A DNA stretch of 64,000 bases from Alicycliphilus sp. UBA6560 (GCA_002434305.1 DJJU01000006.1:372001-436000); one strand, 5' to 3'; shown: positions 18,920 through 28,307, counted from the first letter of the stretch. The notes: generated by a model not told the origin, from the letters alone. Made by a program: numbers and translations.

Positions 18920-21268
18920 ATGATTGCCCAGGAACTGGAAGTCAGCTTGCACATGGCCTTCGTCGAGGCCCGCCAGCAGCGCCACGAGTTCATTACCGTG
19001 GAACATCTGCTGCTGGCGCTGCTGGATAACCCCAGCGCAGCCGAAGTGCTGCGCGCCTGCGCCGCCAACCTCGATGACCTGCGCGCATCGCTGAGTCATT
19101 TCATCAAGGACAACACGCCTCAGGTGGCGGGATCCGACGAGGTGGACACCCAGCCCACGCTGGGTTTCCAGCGCGTCATCCAGCGCGCCATCATGCACGT
19201 GCAGTCCACCGGCAACGGCAAGAAGGAAGTTACCGGCGCCAACGTGCTGGTGGCCATCTACGGCGAGAAGGATTCGCACGCCGTCTACTACCTGCACCAG
19301 CAGGGCGTCACCCGTCTGGACGTGGTGAATTTCATCGCCCACGGCATCCGCAAGGGCGAGCCGCAGGAGCCCGCCAAGCCCGAATCGCAGTCCGAAGGCG
19401 AGGAGAGCGCGCAGGGTGAGCGCAGCGAGAAGGCCTCGCCGCTGGAGCAGTACACGCAAAACCTGAACCAGGCGGCCAAGGACGGCAAGATCGACCCGCT
19501 GATCGGCCGCAACTACGAGGTCGAGCGCACCATTCAGATCCTGTGCCGCCGCCGCAAGAACAACCCGCTGCTGGTGGGTGAGGCCGGCGTGGGCAAGACG
19601 GCCATTGCCGAAGGCCTGGCCTGGCGCATCACCCAGGGCGATGTGCCGGAGATTCTGGCCGAGGCCACGGTGTATTCGCTGGACATGGGCGCCCTGCTGG
19701 CGGGCACCAAGTACCGCGGCGACTTCGAGCAGCGCCTCAAGGGCGTGCTCAAGAGCCTCAAGGACAAGCCCAACGCCATCCTGTTCATCGACGAGATCCA
19801 CACGCTGATCGGCGCTGGCGCTGCCTCGGGCGGCACGCTGGACGCGTCCAACCTGCTCAAGCCGGCGCTGTCCAGCGGCCAGCTCAAGTGCATCGGCGCG
19901 ACCACCTTCACCGAGTACCGCGGCATCTTCGAGAAGGATGCGGCGCTGTCACGGCGCTTCCAGAAGGTGGATGTGGTCGAGCCCACGGTGGCCGAGACGA
20001 TCGACATCCTGAAGGGCCTCAAGAGCCGCTTCGAAGAACATCACAGCGTGAAGTACGCCGCCGCCGCGCTGCAGGCCGCTGCCGAGCTGAGCGCCAAGTA
20101 CATCAACGACCGCCACCTGCCCGACAAGGCCATCGACGTGATCGACGAGGCCGGTGCGGCGCAGCGCATCCTGACGCCCTCCAAGCGCAAGAAGACCATC
20201 GGCAAGACCGAGATCGAGGAGATCGTGGCGAAGATCGCCCGCATCCCGCCCGCCAACGTCAGCAACGACGACCGCAGCAAGCTGCAGACGCTCGAACGTG
20301 ACCTCAAGAGCGTCGTCTTCGGCCAGGACAAGGCGCTGGAGGTGCTGGCCGCCAGCGTGAAGATGGCGCGCTCGGGCCTGGGCAAGGGCGACAAGCCTAT
20401 CGGCGCCTTCCTGTTCAGCGGCCCCACGGGCGTTGGCAAGACCGAGGCCGCCAAGCAGCTGGCCTACATCATGGGCGTGGACCTGATCCGCTTCGACATG
20501 TCGGAGTACATGGAGCGCCACGCCGTGAGCCGCCTGATCGGCGCGCCGCCGGGCTACGTGGGCTTCGACCAGGGCGGGCTGCTGACCGAGGCCGTCACCA
20601 AGAAGCCGCACTCGGTGCTGCTGCTCGACGAGATCGAGAAGGCCCACCCGGACATCTTCAACGTGCTGCTGCAGGTCATGGACCACGGCACGCTGACGGA
20701 TAACAACGGGCGCAAGGCCGACTTCCGCAACGTCATCATCATCATGACGACGAACGCGGGCGCCGAGGCGCTGAACAAGTCGAGCATCGGCTTCACCAAC
20801 GCGCGCCAGGCGGGCGACGAGATGGCCGACATCAAGCGCCTGTTCACGCCGGAGTTCCGCAACCGCCTGGATGCCATCGTGAGCTTCAAGGCCCTCGACG
20901 AGCAGATCATCCTGCGCGTGGTGGACAAGTTCCTGCTGCAATTAGAGCAGCAGCTGGCGGAGAAGAAGGTGGAAGTCACCTTCACCGACACGCTGCGCAA
21001 GCACCTGGCCAAGAAGGGCTTCGATCCGCTGATGGGCGCACGCCCGATGCAGCGCCTTATCCAGGACACCATCCGCAAGGCGCTGGCCGACGAGCTGCTG
21101 TTCGGCCGCCTGACGGACGGCGGCCGGCTGGCGGTGGACATCGAGTCCAAGACCGACGAGCAGGGTGCGGAGACGGCGGAGGTCCAGCTGGACATCCAGC
21201 CCTTGCCCAAGCGCGAGCGTGGCACCAAGTCCGAGCCGGCAGAACCGGAAGAGGCCACGGCCGACTGA
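18920..21268 (+). CDS. clpA: ATP-dependent Clp protease ATP-binding subunit ClpA
   Basis: This 782-residue AAA+ unfoldase has an N-terminal ClpS-binding double repeat (MIAQELEVSLHMAF). Two nucleotide-binding domains follow, with Walker A GEAGVGKTA near residue 219 and GPTGVGKTE near 500, and Walker B FIDEIHTLIGAG and LLLDEIEKAHPD. An IGF-type ClpP-binding loop appears as SSIGFTNARQ. It unfolds substrates and feeds them to ClpP. The RBS AAAGGAG lies just upstream. A strong terminator follows the gene. Confidence 0.97.
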   Translation: MIAQELEVSLHMAFVEARQQRHEFITVEHLLLALLDNPSAAEVLRACAANLDDLRASLSHFIKDNTPQVAGSDEVDTQPTLGFQRVIQRAIMHVQSTGNGKKEVTGANVLVAIYGEKDSHAVYYLHQQGVTRLDVVNFIAHGIRKGEPQEPAKPESQSEGEESAQGERSEKASPLEQYTQNLNQAAKDGKIDPLIGRNYEVERTIQILCRRRKNNPLLVGEAGVGKTAIAEGLAWRITQGDVPEILAEATVYSLDMGALLAGTKYRGDFEQRLKGVLKSLKDKPNAILFIDEIHTLIGAGAASGGTLDASNLLKPALSSGQLKCIGATTFTEYRGIFEKDAALSRRFQKVDVVEPTVAETIDILKGLKSRFEEHHSVKYAAAALQAAAELSAKYINDRHLPDKAIDVIDEAGAAQRILTPSKRKKTIGKTEIEEIVAKIARIPPANVSNDDRSKLQTLERDLKSVVFGQDKALEVLAASVKMARSGLGKGDKPIGAFLFSGPTGVGKTEAAKQLAYIMGVDLIRFDMSEYMERHAVSRLIGAPPGYVGFDQGGLLTEAVTKKPHSVLLLDEIEKAHPDIFNVLLQVMDHGTLTDNNGRKADFRNVIIIMTTNAGAEALNKSSIGFTNARQAGDEMADIKRLFTPEFRNRLDAIVSFKALDEQIILRVVDKFLLQLEQQLAEKKVEVTFTDTLRKHLAKKGFDPLMGARPMQRLIQDTIRKALADELLFGRLTDGGRLAVDIESKTDEQGAETAEVQLDIQPLPKRERGTKSEPAEPEEATAD

Positions 21269-21289
21269 AGCGCCGGCGCCTGAGCTACC

Positions 21290-21320
21290 AAAAAGCCGCA
21301 GCTTCTGCTGCGGCTTTTTT
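21290..21320 (+). terminator. Intrinsic terminator after clpA
   Basis: AAAAAGCCGCAGC pairs with GCTGCGGCTTTTTT around a TTCT loop. The A-tract/T-tract symmetry makes it potentially bidirectional. Confidence 0.9.
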
Positions 21321-21337
21321 ATGTGCCAAATCGGCCT

Positions 21338-21376
21338 CCACCGCTTGCCAGCCAAGCGCTGGCAGCTATCAAAACG
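21338..21376 (-). repeat. Dispersed AATAGCTG-type repeat
   Basis: The plus strand reads CCACCGCTTGCCAGCC, then AAGCGCTGGCAGCTATCAAA, a reverse-oriented copy located between the clpA terminator and the convergent membrane protein gene. Confidence 0.7.
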
Positions 21377-21388
21377 GGAGTGAGTCGG

Positions 21389-22060
21389 TCATCGTTGCAT
21401 CTGCGCGGCATGCGCTGCCCGCGCCCGCTGCCGCCGCCGCCACAGCCACCAGGCCAGCAGGCCTAGAAAGAGGGGCACCAGCCACAGGCGCAGCGCGACC
21501 AGCCACAGGGTGGCGTCTCCCTTGCGGGATGCGCGGCTGAAGACGTCCACCCATCCCAGCAGCGCGAAGCCGCTGGCAAGGACAAAGCCCTGCAGCGCCA
21601 GCAGCAGCGCCCAGCCGCCCCCGGGCTGCGGCCCCGGCGCCCGCTGCGCTGCTCGTTCGCGGCTAGAGCGCCAGGCCGCGGACAGTAGCGCACCCAGCAG
21701 CAGCGCGGGCAGGGCATTGAGGGCGATCAGCACCCACGGGCTGCCGCAGCCGTTGCCCAGCACGAAGTTCCCGATGGCCAGCGGAATGGCTGCCGCGCAG
21801 AGCGCCAGCGCCAGCAGCAGCGCCCGGCTAACGCGGCGCCGGGCCGGGCCTTCGGTCCACCAGCCCAGCAGCACCGGCGCGGCCAGCATGGCCAGCAGGC
21901 TGGCGCCGGTCACGGCTAGGAAGGCAGTGTTGGCGCCCTCCGTCCAGCCGGCCGTGCAGCTGCGCGGGCCTGCTGCCAGCACCTGGGACGGCGCGGCGCA
22001 GGCGCTGGCAATCCACCAACCCCATCGGCGCAGCATGTCCGCTCGGTACAGGGGCTTCAT
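21389..22060 (-). CDS. Membrane protein of unknown function
   Basis: This 223-residue protein has about five or six hydrophobic helices, for example FLAVTGASLLAMLAAPVLLG, LIALNALPALLLGALLSAAW, WALLLALQGFVLASGFALLG and LWLVPLFLGLLAWWLW. Two Cys (SCTAGW and GNGCGS) sit in loops. I recognise no family motif. Its ATG overlaps the stop of the lytic transglycosylase gene (ATGA at 22057-22060), so the two are translationally coupled and may work together at the envelope. The frame stays open far upstream on this strand, but that is antisense to real genes. Confidence 0.7.
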   Translation of the reverse strand: MKPLYRADMLRRWGWWIASACAAPSQVLAAGPRSCTAGWTEGANTAFLAVTGASLLAMLAAPVLLGWWTEGPARRRVSRALLLALALCAAAIPLAIGNFVLGNGCGSPWVLIALNALPALLLGALLSAAWRSSRERAAQRAPGPQPGGGWALLLALQGFVLASGFALLGWVDVFSRASRKGDATLWLVALRLWLVPLFLGLLAWWLWRRRQRARAAHAAQMQR

Positions 22061-23427
22061 GGCGCTACCTGCTGCAGCAGCTCCCGCGTGGCAAAGCCGT
22101 CGGCCGGCAGGCCCAGGCTTTGCTGCAGCCGGCGCACGCCGGCGCGTGTCGCCGGGCCCAGCACGCCGTCGGCGCTGCCCACATCCATCCCGCGCGCGTT
22201 CAGCGCTTCCTGCAGGGTGGTGATCTCGGCGCGCGTCAGCGGCTTGATGTCGCGCGGCCAGGGCGCCTGCAGGCCGCCGCCGCCGTCGATCTGGCGCGCC
22301 AGCAGGGCCACGCCCAGGGCATAGTTGACGGAGTTGTTGTAGCGCAGCAGTGCGCGGAAGTTGGGCCCGACCAGCACGGCCGGCCCGCGTGCGCCAGCCG
22401 GTGTGAGGATGGAAGCGCCCTCCAGCGCCGGCAGCGGCGCGCCGCCCATGCCGCGCACGCCCTCGGCCGCCCAGTCGGCGCTGGACTGGCGCACCGTCAG
22501 CTCCGCCCGGGAATAGTCGAAGCCCTCGGGCAGGCGTACCTCGGCGCCCCAGGGCTGGCCGCGCTGCCAGCCAGAATGGGCCAGGAAGTTGGCCGTGGAG
22601 GCGGCCACGTCCGGCACGCTGGCCCAGATGTCGCGCCGGCCGTCGCCGTCGGCATCGACAGCGTGCGCCAGGAACACCGAAGGCAGGAACTGCGTATGTC
22701 CCATGGCGCCAGCCCAGGAGCCGATCAGTGCGCTGGCGGCGATCTCGCCCTGGTCCACGATGCGCAGCGCCGCCAGCAGCTCCGAGCGCGCCCAGTCGCG
22801 CCGGCGGCCGTCGTAGGCCAGCGTGGCCAGCGCGTCCACGGTGGAGAAGCTGCCGAAGTTGCGCCCGTAGTTGCTCTCCATGCCCCAGATGGCGGCGATG
22901 ACGCTGGCTGGGACGCCGTAGCGCACTGCGGCGGCGTCCAGCGCCGTCGCGTGGGCCCGGTACTGCTCGCGGCCCTGAGCCACGCGCTGGGCGGAGACGG
23001 CGCTGTCCAGGTAGGCCCAGGGCGTGCGGGTGAATTCGGGCTGCGCCCGGTCGAGCTGCACCACCTGCGGCAGCCAGCGTGCCTTGCCCAGCGTGGCCTG
23101 CACGGTGGGGGCGCTGATGCCCGCCGCCAGCGCCTCGCGGGAAAACTCTTGCACCCAGGCCTGAAAGCCCGCCGCGCCCTGGGGCTGGCTGGGGGAGGGC
23201 GGCGGCGCCGGCTCGGCTACGGCCTGCGGCGTGGGCGCAGCCGCTGGCGCCGCCACCACAGCAGCAAGAGCAGGGGCGGGGGCAGGGGCAGGCGGCACCA
23301 CGCGCGGGGCGGGAGCGGGCTGGGCGGCGGGTGCGGCCACCACGGCCGTGGGCGAGGTACTGGCGCAGCCGGCTAGCGCGGCCAGTGCGGCCAGTGCGGT
23401 AGGGGCGAGAAAACGGGAGGAACGCAT
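22057..23427 (-). CDS. Lytic murein transglycosylase lipoprotein (MltB-type) with peptidoglycan-binding domain
   Basis: This protein of about 456 residues has a lipobox signal (LAALAGC), then a long Ala/Pro linker, then an MltB-like catalytic domain. Its WGMESNYGRNFG motif holds the catalytic Glu, followed by GAMGHTQFLPS and a C-terminal PG_binding_1 domain (TTLQEALNARGMDVGSADGVLGPATR). It would cleave peptidoglycan glycan strands to anhydro-muropeptides in the periplasm. Start 23427 is preferred because a CACAAT box lies 7 nt upstream; ATG 23436 and 23457 are alternatives. It is divergent from sbcB. Confidence 0.9.
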   Translation of the reverse strand: MRSSRFLAPTALAALAALAGCASTSPTAVVAAPAAQPAPAPRVVPPAPAPAPALAAVVAAPAAAPTPQAVAEPAPPPSPSQPQGAAGFQAWVQEFSREALAAGISAPTVQATLGKARWLPQVVQLDRAQPEFTRTPWAYLDSAVSAQRVAQGREQYRAHATALDAAAVRYGVPASVIAAIWGMESNYGRNFGSFSTVDALATLAYDGRRRDWARSELLAALRIVDQGEIAASALIGSWAGAMGHTQFLPSVFLAHAVDADGDGRRDIWASVPDVAASTANFLAHSGWQRGQPWGAEVRLPEGFDYSRAELTVRQSSADWAAEGVRGMGGAPLPALEGASILTPAGARGPAVLVGPNFRALLRYNNSVNYALGVALLARQIDGGGGLQAPWPRDIKPLTRAEITTLQEALNARGMDVGSADGVLGPATRAGVRRLQQSLGLPADGFATRELLQQVAP

Positions 23428-23434
23428 GCGGTCC

Positions 23435-23440
23435 ATTGTG
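23435..23440 (-). promoter_or_regulatory. Candidate -10 box for lytic transglycosylase gene
   Basis: CACAAT on the minus strand lies 7 nt before the ATG at 23427, the same layout as dnaE and the WYL regulator. Confidence 0.35.
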
Positions 23441-23509
23441 AAGGCGCGGCCATGCATACTTGCCGTTTTGCGCTGCCGCGCAGCCGTTTCTGGCCGTCCT
23501 CCTTCTTCC

Positions 23510-24949
23510 ATGCACACCTTTCTCTGGCACGACTACGAGACTTTCGGCGCCGATCCGCGCCGTGACCGCCCGGCGCAGTTCGCCGCCATCCGCACGGATG
23601 CCGACCTCAACGAAATCAGCGAGCCCCTGATGCTGTACTGCAAGCCGGCGCTGGACTACCTGCCCCAGCCGCAGGCCTGCCTGATCACGGGCATCACTCC
23701 GCAGCTGTGCCTGCAGCGCGGCGTGCCCGAGCCCGAGTTCGCCGCCCGCATCGAGGCCGAAATGGCCCTGGCCGGCACCATCGGCGTGGGCTACAACACC
23801 ATCCGCTTCGACGACGAGGTGACGCGCTTCCTGTTCTGGCGCAACCTGATGGATCCCTACGCCCGCGAGTGGCAGAACCAGTGCGGCCGCTGGGACTTGC
23901 TGGACGTGGTGCGCCTGGCCTATGCCCTGCGCCCGGAGGGCATCACCTGGCCCACCGCGGCCGGCGGCAAGCCGAGCTTCCGCCTGGAGGACCTGACGCG
24001 AGCGAACGGCCTGGTGCACGAGGCGGCGCACGACGCACTGTCGGACGTGCGCGCCACGATCGCCCTGGCGCGCCTGCTGCGCCAGCACAACCCGCGCCTG
24101 TTCGACTTTGCCCTGGGTCTGCACAAGAAGGAGCGGGTGGCCGCCGAACTGCGCCTGCCTGCCAGCCCGCAGACGGCGCGGCCCTTCCTGCATGTGTCGG
24201 GCATGTTCCCTGCCGAGCGCGGCTGCCTGGCCCTGATGTGGCCGCTGGCCAGCCATCCCACCAACAGGAACGAGCTGCTGGCCTGGGACCTGGCGCGCGA
24301 CCCCGCCGAGCTGGCCGGCCTGTCGGTGCAGGACATCCGCCTGCGCCTGTTCACCCGCACTGCCGACCTGCCTGAAGGTGTGACGCGCTTGCCGATCAAG
24401 TCCGTGCACCTGAACAAGTCGCCCATGGTGGTGGGCAACCTGAATACTCTCACGCCGCAGCTGGCTGAGCGCTGGGGCATGGACCTGTCCCAGGCAGCGC
24501 GTCATGCCGAGGTGGCACGTGCGCTGCCCGACCTGGGTGCCACCTGGGCAGCCGTGTTCGAGCGTCCGGCCGAGTCCGCCCCGGACGTGGATCTTGATCT
24601 GTACGGCGGCTTCATCGGCAATGAGGACCGGCGGCGCCTGGCCCACCTGCGCACCCTGGCGCCCGAGGCGCTGGCCCGCGCCCGCCCAGCCTTCGACGAC
24701 CCCCGGCTGGACGAGCTGCTGTGGCGCTACCGCGCCCGCAACCATCCGCAGACGCTGGATGAGGACGAGCAAGCGCGCTGGCAGGCGCACCGCGCCGCCG
24801 TGCTGCTGGAGGGGCAGGGCGGCGGACTGACCTTCGACGCGCTGTTCGAGCAGCTGGACACGCTGGGAGAGCAGGCCGACGAGCGCGGCGAGGCCATCCT
24901 GGGTGCGCTCTACGACTGGGCCGAGGCCCTGGCGCCGGAGGTAGCGTAG
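23510..24949 (+). CDS. sbcB: Exodeoxyribonuclease I
   Basis: This 479-residue 3'-5' single-strand DNA exonuclease belongs to the DEDDh superfamily. The first motif FLWHDYETFG carries the catalytic Asp and Glu at the very N-terminus. VGYNTIRFDDEVTRF and HEAAHDALSDVRATIAL supply the remaining acidic residues and the general-base His. SH3-like and C-terminal domains follow, as in ExoI. It acts in recombination and mismatch repair and removes 3' tails. The start is fixed by the motif lying at residues 5-11; upstream frame continuation is antisense to the transglycosylase gene. Confidence 0.95.
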   Translation: MHTFLWHDYETFGADPRRDRPAQFAAIRTDADLNEISEPLMLYCKPALDYLPQPQACLITGITPQLCLQRGVPEPEFAARIEAEMALAGTIGVGYNTIRFDDEVTRFLFWRNLMDPYAREWQNQCGRWDLLDVVRLAYALRPEGITWPTAAGGKPSFRLEDLTRANGLVHEAAHDALSDVRATIALARLLRQHNPRLFDFALGLHKKERVAAELRLPASPQTARPFLHVSGMFPAERGCLALMWPLASHPTNRNELLAWDLARDPAELAGLSVQDIRLRLFTRTADLPEGVTRLPIKSVHLNKSPMVVGNLNTLTPQLAERWGMDLSQAARHAEVARALPDLGATWAAVFERPAESAPDVDLDLYGGFIGNEDRRRLAHLRTLAPEALARARPAFDDPRLDELLWRYRARNHPQTLDEDEQARWQAHRAAVLLEGQGGGLTFDALFEQLDTLGEQADERGEAILGALYDWAEALAPEVA

Positions 24950-25053
24950 CCCCCGCCGCCCTTGGCTGATCGCCGCACCATCGGTTGGCCTACAGCGCTG
25001 GCGTCGGCGCCCGGCCGACAATGCGCCGTCACCATTTCGCACAAGGACCACGC

Positions 25054-27570
25054 ATGCCCCCCAGCGAGGCTCCACGCCCGCGCTCTGCGCCCACCTTGAA
25101 GGCGGCCGGCGCGCAGCGCCCCGGCAGCACGCTGGAGGCGCTGGTGCCCAGCCTGCGCTTCATGGTCGGTTTGGTCATCGCGGCGCTGGTGATTACCGGC
25201 CTGTACGCCGGGCGCACCATCCTGGTGCCGCTGGCGCTGGCTTTTTTGCTCAGCTTCGTGCTCGACCCGCTGGTGGTGCGCCTCAAGCGCCTGGGCCTGC
25301 CGCGGCTGCCGGCGGTGATTCTCGTTGTGTTGACCACGCTGGCCGTGCTGGGCGTGGGGGCGCTCTTCATCGGCAACGAGGCGCGCCAGCTCAGCGAGCA
25401 GCTGCCTTCCTATCAGACCACCATCCGCAAGAAGCTGCGCAGCCTGGCCAAGGAGCTGCGCGCGCCTGGCATGTTCGATGGTGCCAAGCGCACGCTGGAT
25501 CTGGTGCAAAGCGAGGTCGAGGCCGCTACCCCCAAGCCCCCGGCCCCCGGATCCGGCGGCGGGCGCTCCGCCAGCGTGCAGCGGGTGGAAGTGCAGCCGC
25601 CCGTGCTCTCGCCCGCGCAGCAGGCCGCGGCGGCGGTCAGCGCGCTCAGCCGTCCGCTGACCGATGCCGGCCTGGTGCTGGTGTTCGTGGTCTTTATCCT
25701 GCTGGACCGGGTGGATCTGCGCGACCGGCTGCTGCGCCTGTGGGGCGCCAACCTGCACGGCGCCACCGACGCCATGGACGAGGCGGGCGAGCGCATCACG
25801 CGCTACCTGACCATGCAGCTGCTGGTCAACGTCAGTTACGGCATCCCCATGGCCATCGGGCTGTGGTTGATCGGCGTGCCGGGGGCCTTCCTGTGGGGGG
25901 CGCTGGCCGGGCTGATGCGCTTCGTGCCCTACGTGGGGGCCTTCGTGGCGGCAGCCTTTCCGCTGACCCTGGCGTTCGCCGTGCACCCGGGCTGGAGCCT
26001 GGTGCTGTGGACTATCGGCCTGATCATCACGCTGGAGCTGATCAGCAACAACGTCATCGAGCCCTGGCTGTACGGCGCCAGCACCGGGCTGTCGGTGCTG
26101 TCGTTGATCGTGGCTGCCACCTTCTGGGCCACGCTGTGGGGGCCGGTGGGGCTGATCATGGCCACGCCGCTGACGGTGTGCCTGCTGGTCATCGGCCGTT
26201 ATCTGCCGCAGCTGGCCTTTCTGGATGTGCTGCTGGGCAGCCAGCCAGCGCTGGACGAACCCACGCGCATCTACCAGCGGCTGCTGGCAGGCGACGCCGA
26301 CGAGGCCATCGAGCTGAGCGTAAACCAGATCGAAGCCCACAAGGGCTCGGTGGCTGCGTTCTATAGCCGCGTGGCCGTGCCGGTGCTGCGCATGGCCGCA
26401 GGCGACCACACCCGTGTGGCCACCCCCGAACACCGTCTGCGTCTGATCGAGGGCATGGACGCCGTGCTCGACGATCTGCAGGCCCAGTACGCGCCGCCCG
26501 CGTCTGCCCCTGCATCGTCCGCAATGCCGGTGCTGTGCATGGGCGGACAGTGGGAGGTCGACCAGCTGGGCGCTCGCATGCTGGCCCACTCATTGCAGCT
26601 GCAAGGCTGCCCGGCAGCGACGCACGCCCTGTCGGCGGCGGCCGTGACCGCCGAGACGCCGGTCGAAGACCCGCAGGAGGACGCCCCCCAGGTGGTGTGC
26701 GTGGTCTGGCTGCTGCCCGAGCCCGCCACGCTGGCGCGCCAGGCCTGCCGCCGTCTGCGCCGCCACTGGCCGGGTGTGCGTGTGGTGCTGGCGCTGTGGG
26801 GCGACGCCTCCGACGATGTCGAGGCCGGCACCGCGCCCCTGCCCGAAGAGCTGCACGCGCGCTACGGCGCCGATGCCGTCGCCCTGTCGCTGGCGGAGAC
26901 TTTGGCCTGCGCCGTGCAGCTCCAGGGCGCGCCGGTAAGCGAGGCCTTCGAGTCCGCCCCCATCCCAGCCAACGATGAGGAGCGCCTGCAGGCGTTGCAG
27001 GCCAGCGGCGTGCAGTCCAGCGAAGCACTGCGGCGCGCCTGCCAACACGCCGCCACGCGCGCCGCCGACATCTTCGACATGCCGCTGGCCATGGTGTCGC
27101 TGGTCGGGCGGGACGAGCAGACGCCGCTATGCGTGTACGGCAGCCTGCCGCTGGCGACAGAGGGTGCGGCCGGCGAGCAAGACGACGTGCCCGCCGGCAC
27201 CCCGCAGCCGCGCGCGCTGTCGCTGTGCGGGCACGTGGTCGCCGCCAGCCAGGCGCTGGTGGTGCACGACATCGCCCGCGACGCGCGCTTTGCCGGCAAC
27301 CCGGCGCTGCGCGGCCAGCGCCTGCGCTTTTACGCCGGCGTGCCGCTGCGCGACGCCAAGGGGTTCGTGCTGGGTACGCTGTGCCTGCTGGACACCCGCC
27401 CGCGCCTGTTCGACGCGCGCGAGAAGCGGCTGCTACAGGCCATGGCCGACGACCTGATGGCCAGCTGGCGCGAACTGCAGCCCCAGCCCCAGCCCTCGGT
27501 CAGGCCGCAGCCGGGCGGGCCGGACACGGACGAGCCGTCCGCCACAGTGGGGCAGATCGTGCCGCAGTGA
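25054..27570 (+). CDS. AI-2E family transporter fused to a Rossmann-like region and a C-terminal GAF domain
   Basis: This 838-residue protein starts with an AI-2E/PerM membrane unit (about residues 30-390; helices include FMVGLVIAALVITGLYAG and TILVPLALAFLLSFVLDPLV, with the SNNVIEPWLYG family signature). A soluble region around 489-630 has alternating hydrophobic strands and helices (VLCMGGQWEVDQLGARML, VVCVVWLLPE) resembling the B12-binding/response-regulator fold. The C-terminus (about 640-810) is a GAF domain with FDMPLAMVSLVGRDEQ, CGHVVAASQALVV and LGTLCLLD. AGGA precedes the start. The architecture suggests transport controlled by ligand or redox sensing; substrate and signal are unknown. 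Confidence 0.85.
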   Translation: MPPSEAPRPRSAPTLKAAGAQRPGSTLEALVPSLRFMVGLVIAALVITGLYAGRTILVPLALAFLLSFVLDPLVVRLKRLGLPRLPAVILVVLTTLAVLGVGALFIGNEARQLSEQLPSYQTTIRKKLRSLAKELRAPGMFDGAKRTLDLVQSEVEAATPKPPAPGSGGGRSASVQRVEVQPPVLSPAQQAAAAVSALSRPLTDAGLVLVFVVFILLDRVDLRDRLLRLWGANLHGATDAMDEAGERITRYLTMQLLVNVSYGIPMAIGLWLIGVPGAFLWGALAGLMRFVPYVGAFVAAAFPLTLAFAVHPGWSLVLWTIGLIITLELISNNVIEPWLYGASTGLSVLSLIVAATFWATLWGPVGLIMATPLTVCLLVIGRYLPQLAFLDVLLGSQPALDEPTRIYQRLLAGDADEAIELSVNQIEAHKGSVAAFYSRVAVPVLRMAAGDHTRVATPEHRLRLIEGMDAVLDDLQAQYAPPASAPASSAMPVLCMGGQWEVDQLGARMLAHSLQLQGCPAATHALSAAAVTAETPVEDPQEDAPQVVCVVWLLPEPATLARQACRRLRRHWPGVRVVLALWGDASDDVEAGTAPLPEELHARYGADAVALSLAETLACAVQLQGAPVSEAFESAPIPANDEERLQALQASGVQSSEALRRACQHAATRAADIFDMPLAMVSLVGRDEQTPLCVYGSLPLATEGAAGEQDDVPAGTPQPRALSLCGHVVAASQALVVHDIARDARFAGNPALRGQRLRFYAGVPLRDAKGFVLGTLCLLDTRPRLFDAREKRLLQAMADDLMASWRELQPQPQPSVRPQPGGPDTDEPSATVGQIVPQ

Positions 27571-27590
27571 CTGCGGCAAGGCGTTTGCGT

Positions 27591-28220
27591 TTACTTGGTG
27601 CCGAAGATCCGGTCGCCGGCATCGCCCAGGCCGGGCAGGATGTAGCCGTGGTCGTTCAGCTCCCGGTCGATGGCGGCGGTGTAGATGGGCACGTCCGGGT
27701 GCGCTGCCTGCAGCGTGGCCACGCCCTCGGGCGCGGCCAGCAGGCAGACGAACTTGATGGAGCGCGGTTGTAGCTGCTTGAGCCGCGCCACGGCGGCGGC
27801 GGCGGAGTTGCCGGTGGCCAGCATCGGGTCCACCACGATGATGTCGCGCTCGGCCATCTCCGAGGGCATCTTGAAGTAGTACTCCACCGGCTGCAGCGTG
27901 GCCGGGTCGCGGTACAGGCCGATGTGGCCGATGCGCGCGCCGGGCACCACGTTCAGCATGCCTTCCAGGAAGCCGTTGCCGGCGCGCAGGATGGACACCA
28001 GCACCAGCTTCTTGCCGTCGATGACCTTGCCGGTCATGGTCTCCAGCGGGGTCTCGACCTCGAAGTCCTGCAGCGGCATGTCGCGCGTCACCTCGTAGGC
28101 CATCAGCGTGGACAGCTCGCCCAGCAGGCGGCGGAAGCTGTTGGTGCTGGCGTCCTTACGGCGCATCAGCGTGAGCTTGTGCTGTACCAGAGGATGGTCG
28201 ATGACGTGGACGTTGCTCAT
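27591..28220 (-). CDS. upp: Uracil phosphoribosyltransferase
   Basis: This 209-residue salvage enzyme converts uracil and PRPP to UMP. Visible motifs are VSILRAGNGFLEGML, the PRPP-binding loop IIVVDPMLATGNSAA, and the C-terminal uracil-binding ELNDHGYILPGLGDAGDRIFGT. The length equals the family norm. Start ATG 28220 gives the canonical MSNVHVIDHPLVQHKL. It is convergent with the AI-2E/GAF gene. An A/T-rich perfect palindrome lies 22 bp upstream. Confidence 0.97.
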   Translation of the reverse strand: MSNVHVIDHPLVQHKLTLMRRKDASTNSFRRLLGELSTLMAYEVTRDMPLQDFEVETPLETMTGKVIDGKKLVLVSILRAGNGFLEGMLNVVPGARIGHIGLYRDPATLQPVEYYFKMPSEMAERDIIVVDPMLATGNSAAAAVARLKQLQPRSIKFVCLLAAPEGVATLQAAHPDVPIYTAAIDRELNDHGYILPGLGDAGDRIFGTK

Positions 28221-28241
28221 GGAAGAAGGGCCTCCGGCTCT

Positions 28242-28265
28242 ATGCAAAAACCGTGATTTTTGCAT
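28242..28265. promoter_or_regulatory. Perfect palindrome upstream of upp
   Basis: ATGCAAAAA (28242-28250) and TTTTTGCAT (28257-28265) form a 9-bp inverted repeat with a 6-nt centre. It could be an operator for upp or a weak terminator of the upstream gene. Confidence 0.45.
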
Positions 28266-28273
28266 GCCCTGCG

Positions 28274-28303
28274 TCCGCTGGCAGCTATCTTTTCGATAGC
28301 TCT
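28274..28303 (-). repeat. Partial dispersed repeat with small hairpin
   Basis: CGCTGGCAGCTATC matches one end of the repeat family. AGCTATC (28283-28289) and GATAGCT (28295-28301) form a 7-bp hairpin just after the hydratase stop. Confidence 0.5.
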
Positions 28304-28307
28304 GTGG

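Noticed and set aside
21389..25075. Very long open minus-strand frame of more than 1200 codons
   Set aside because: Only its 3' part (21389-22060) looks like a protein. The rest is antisense to sbcB and lies in another frame of the transglycosylase, with biased composition.
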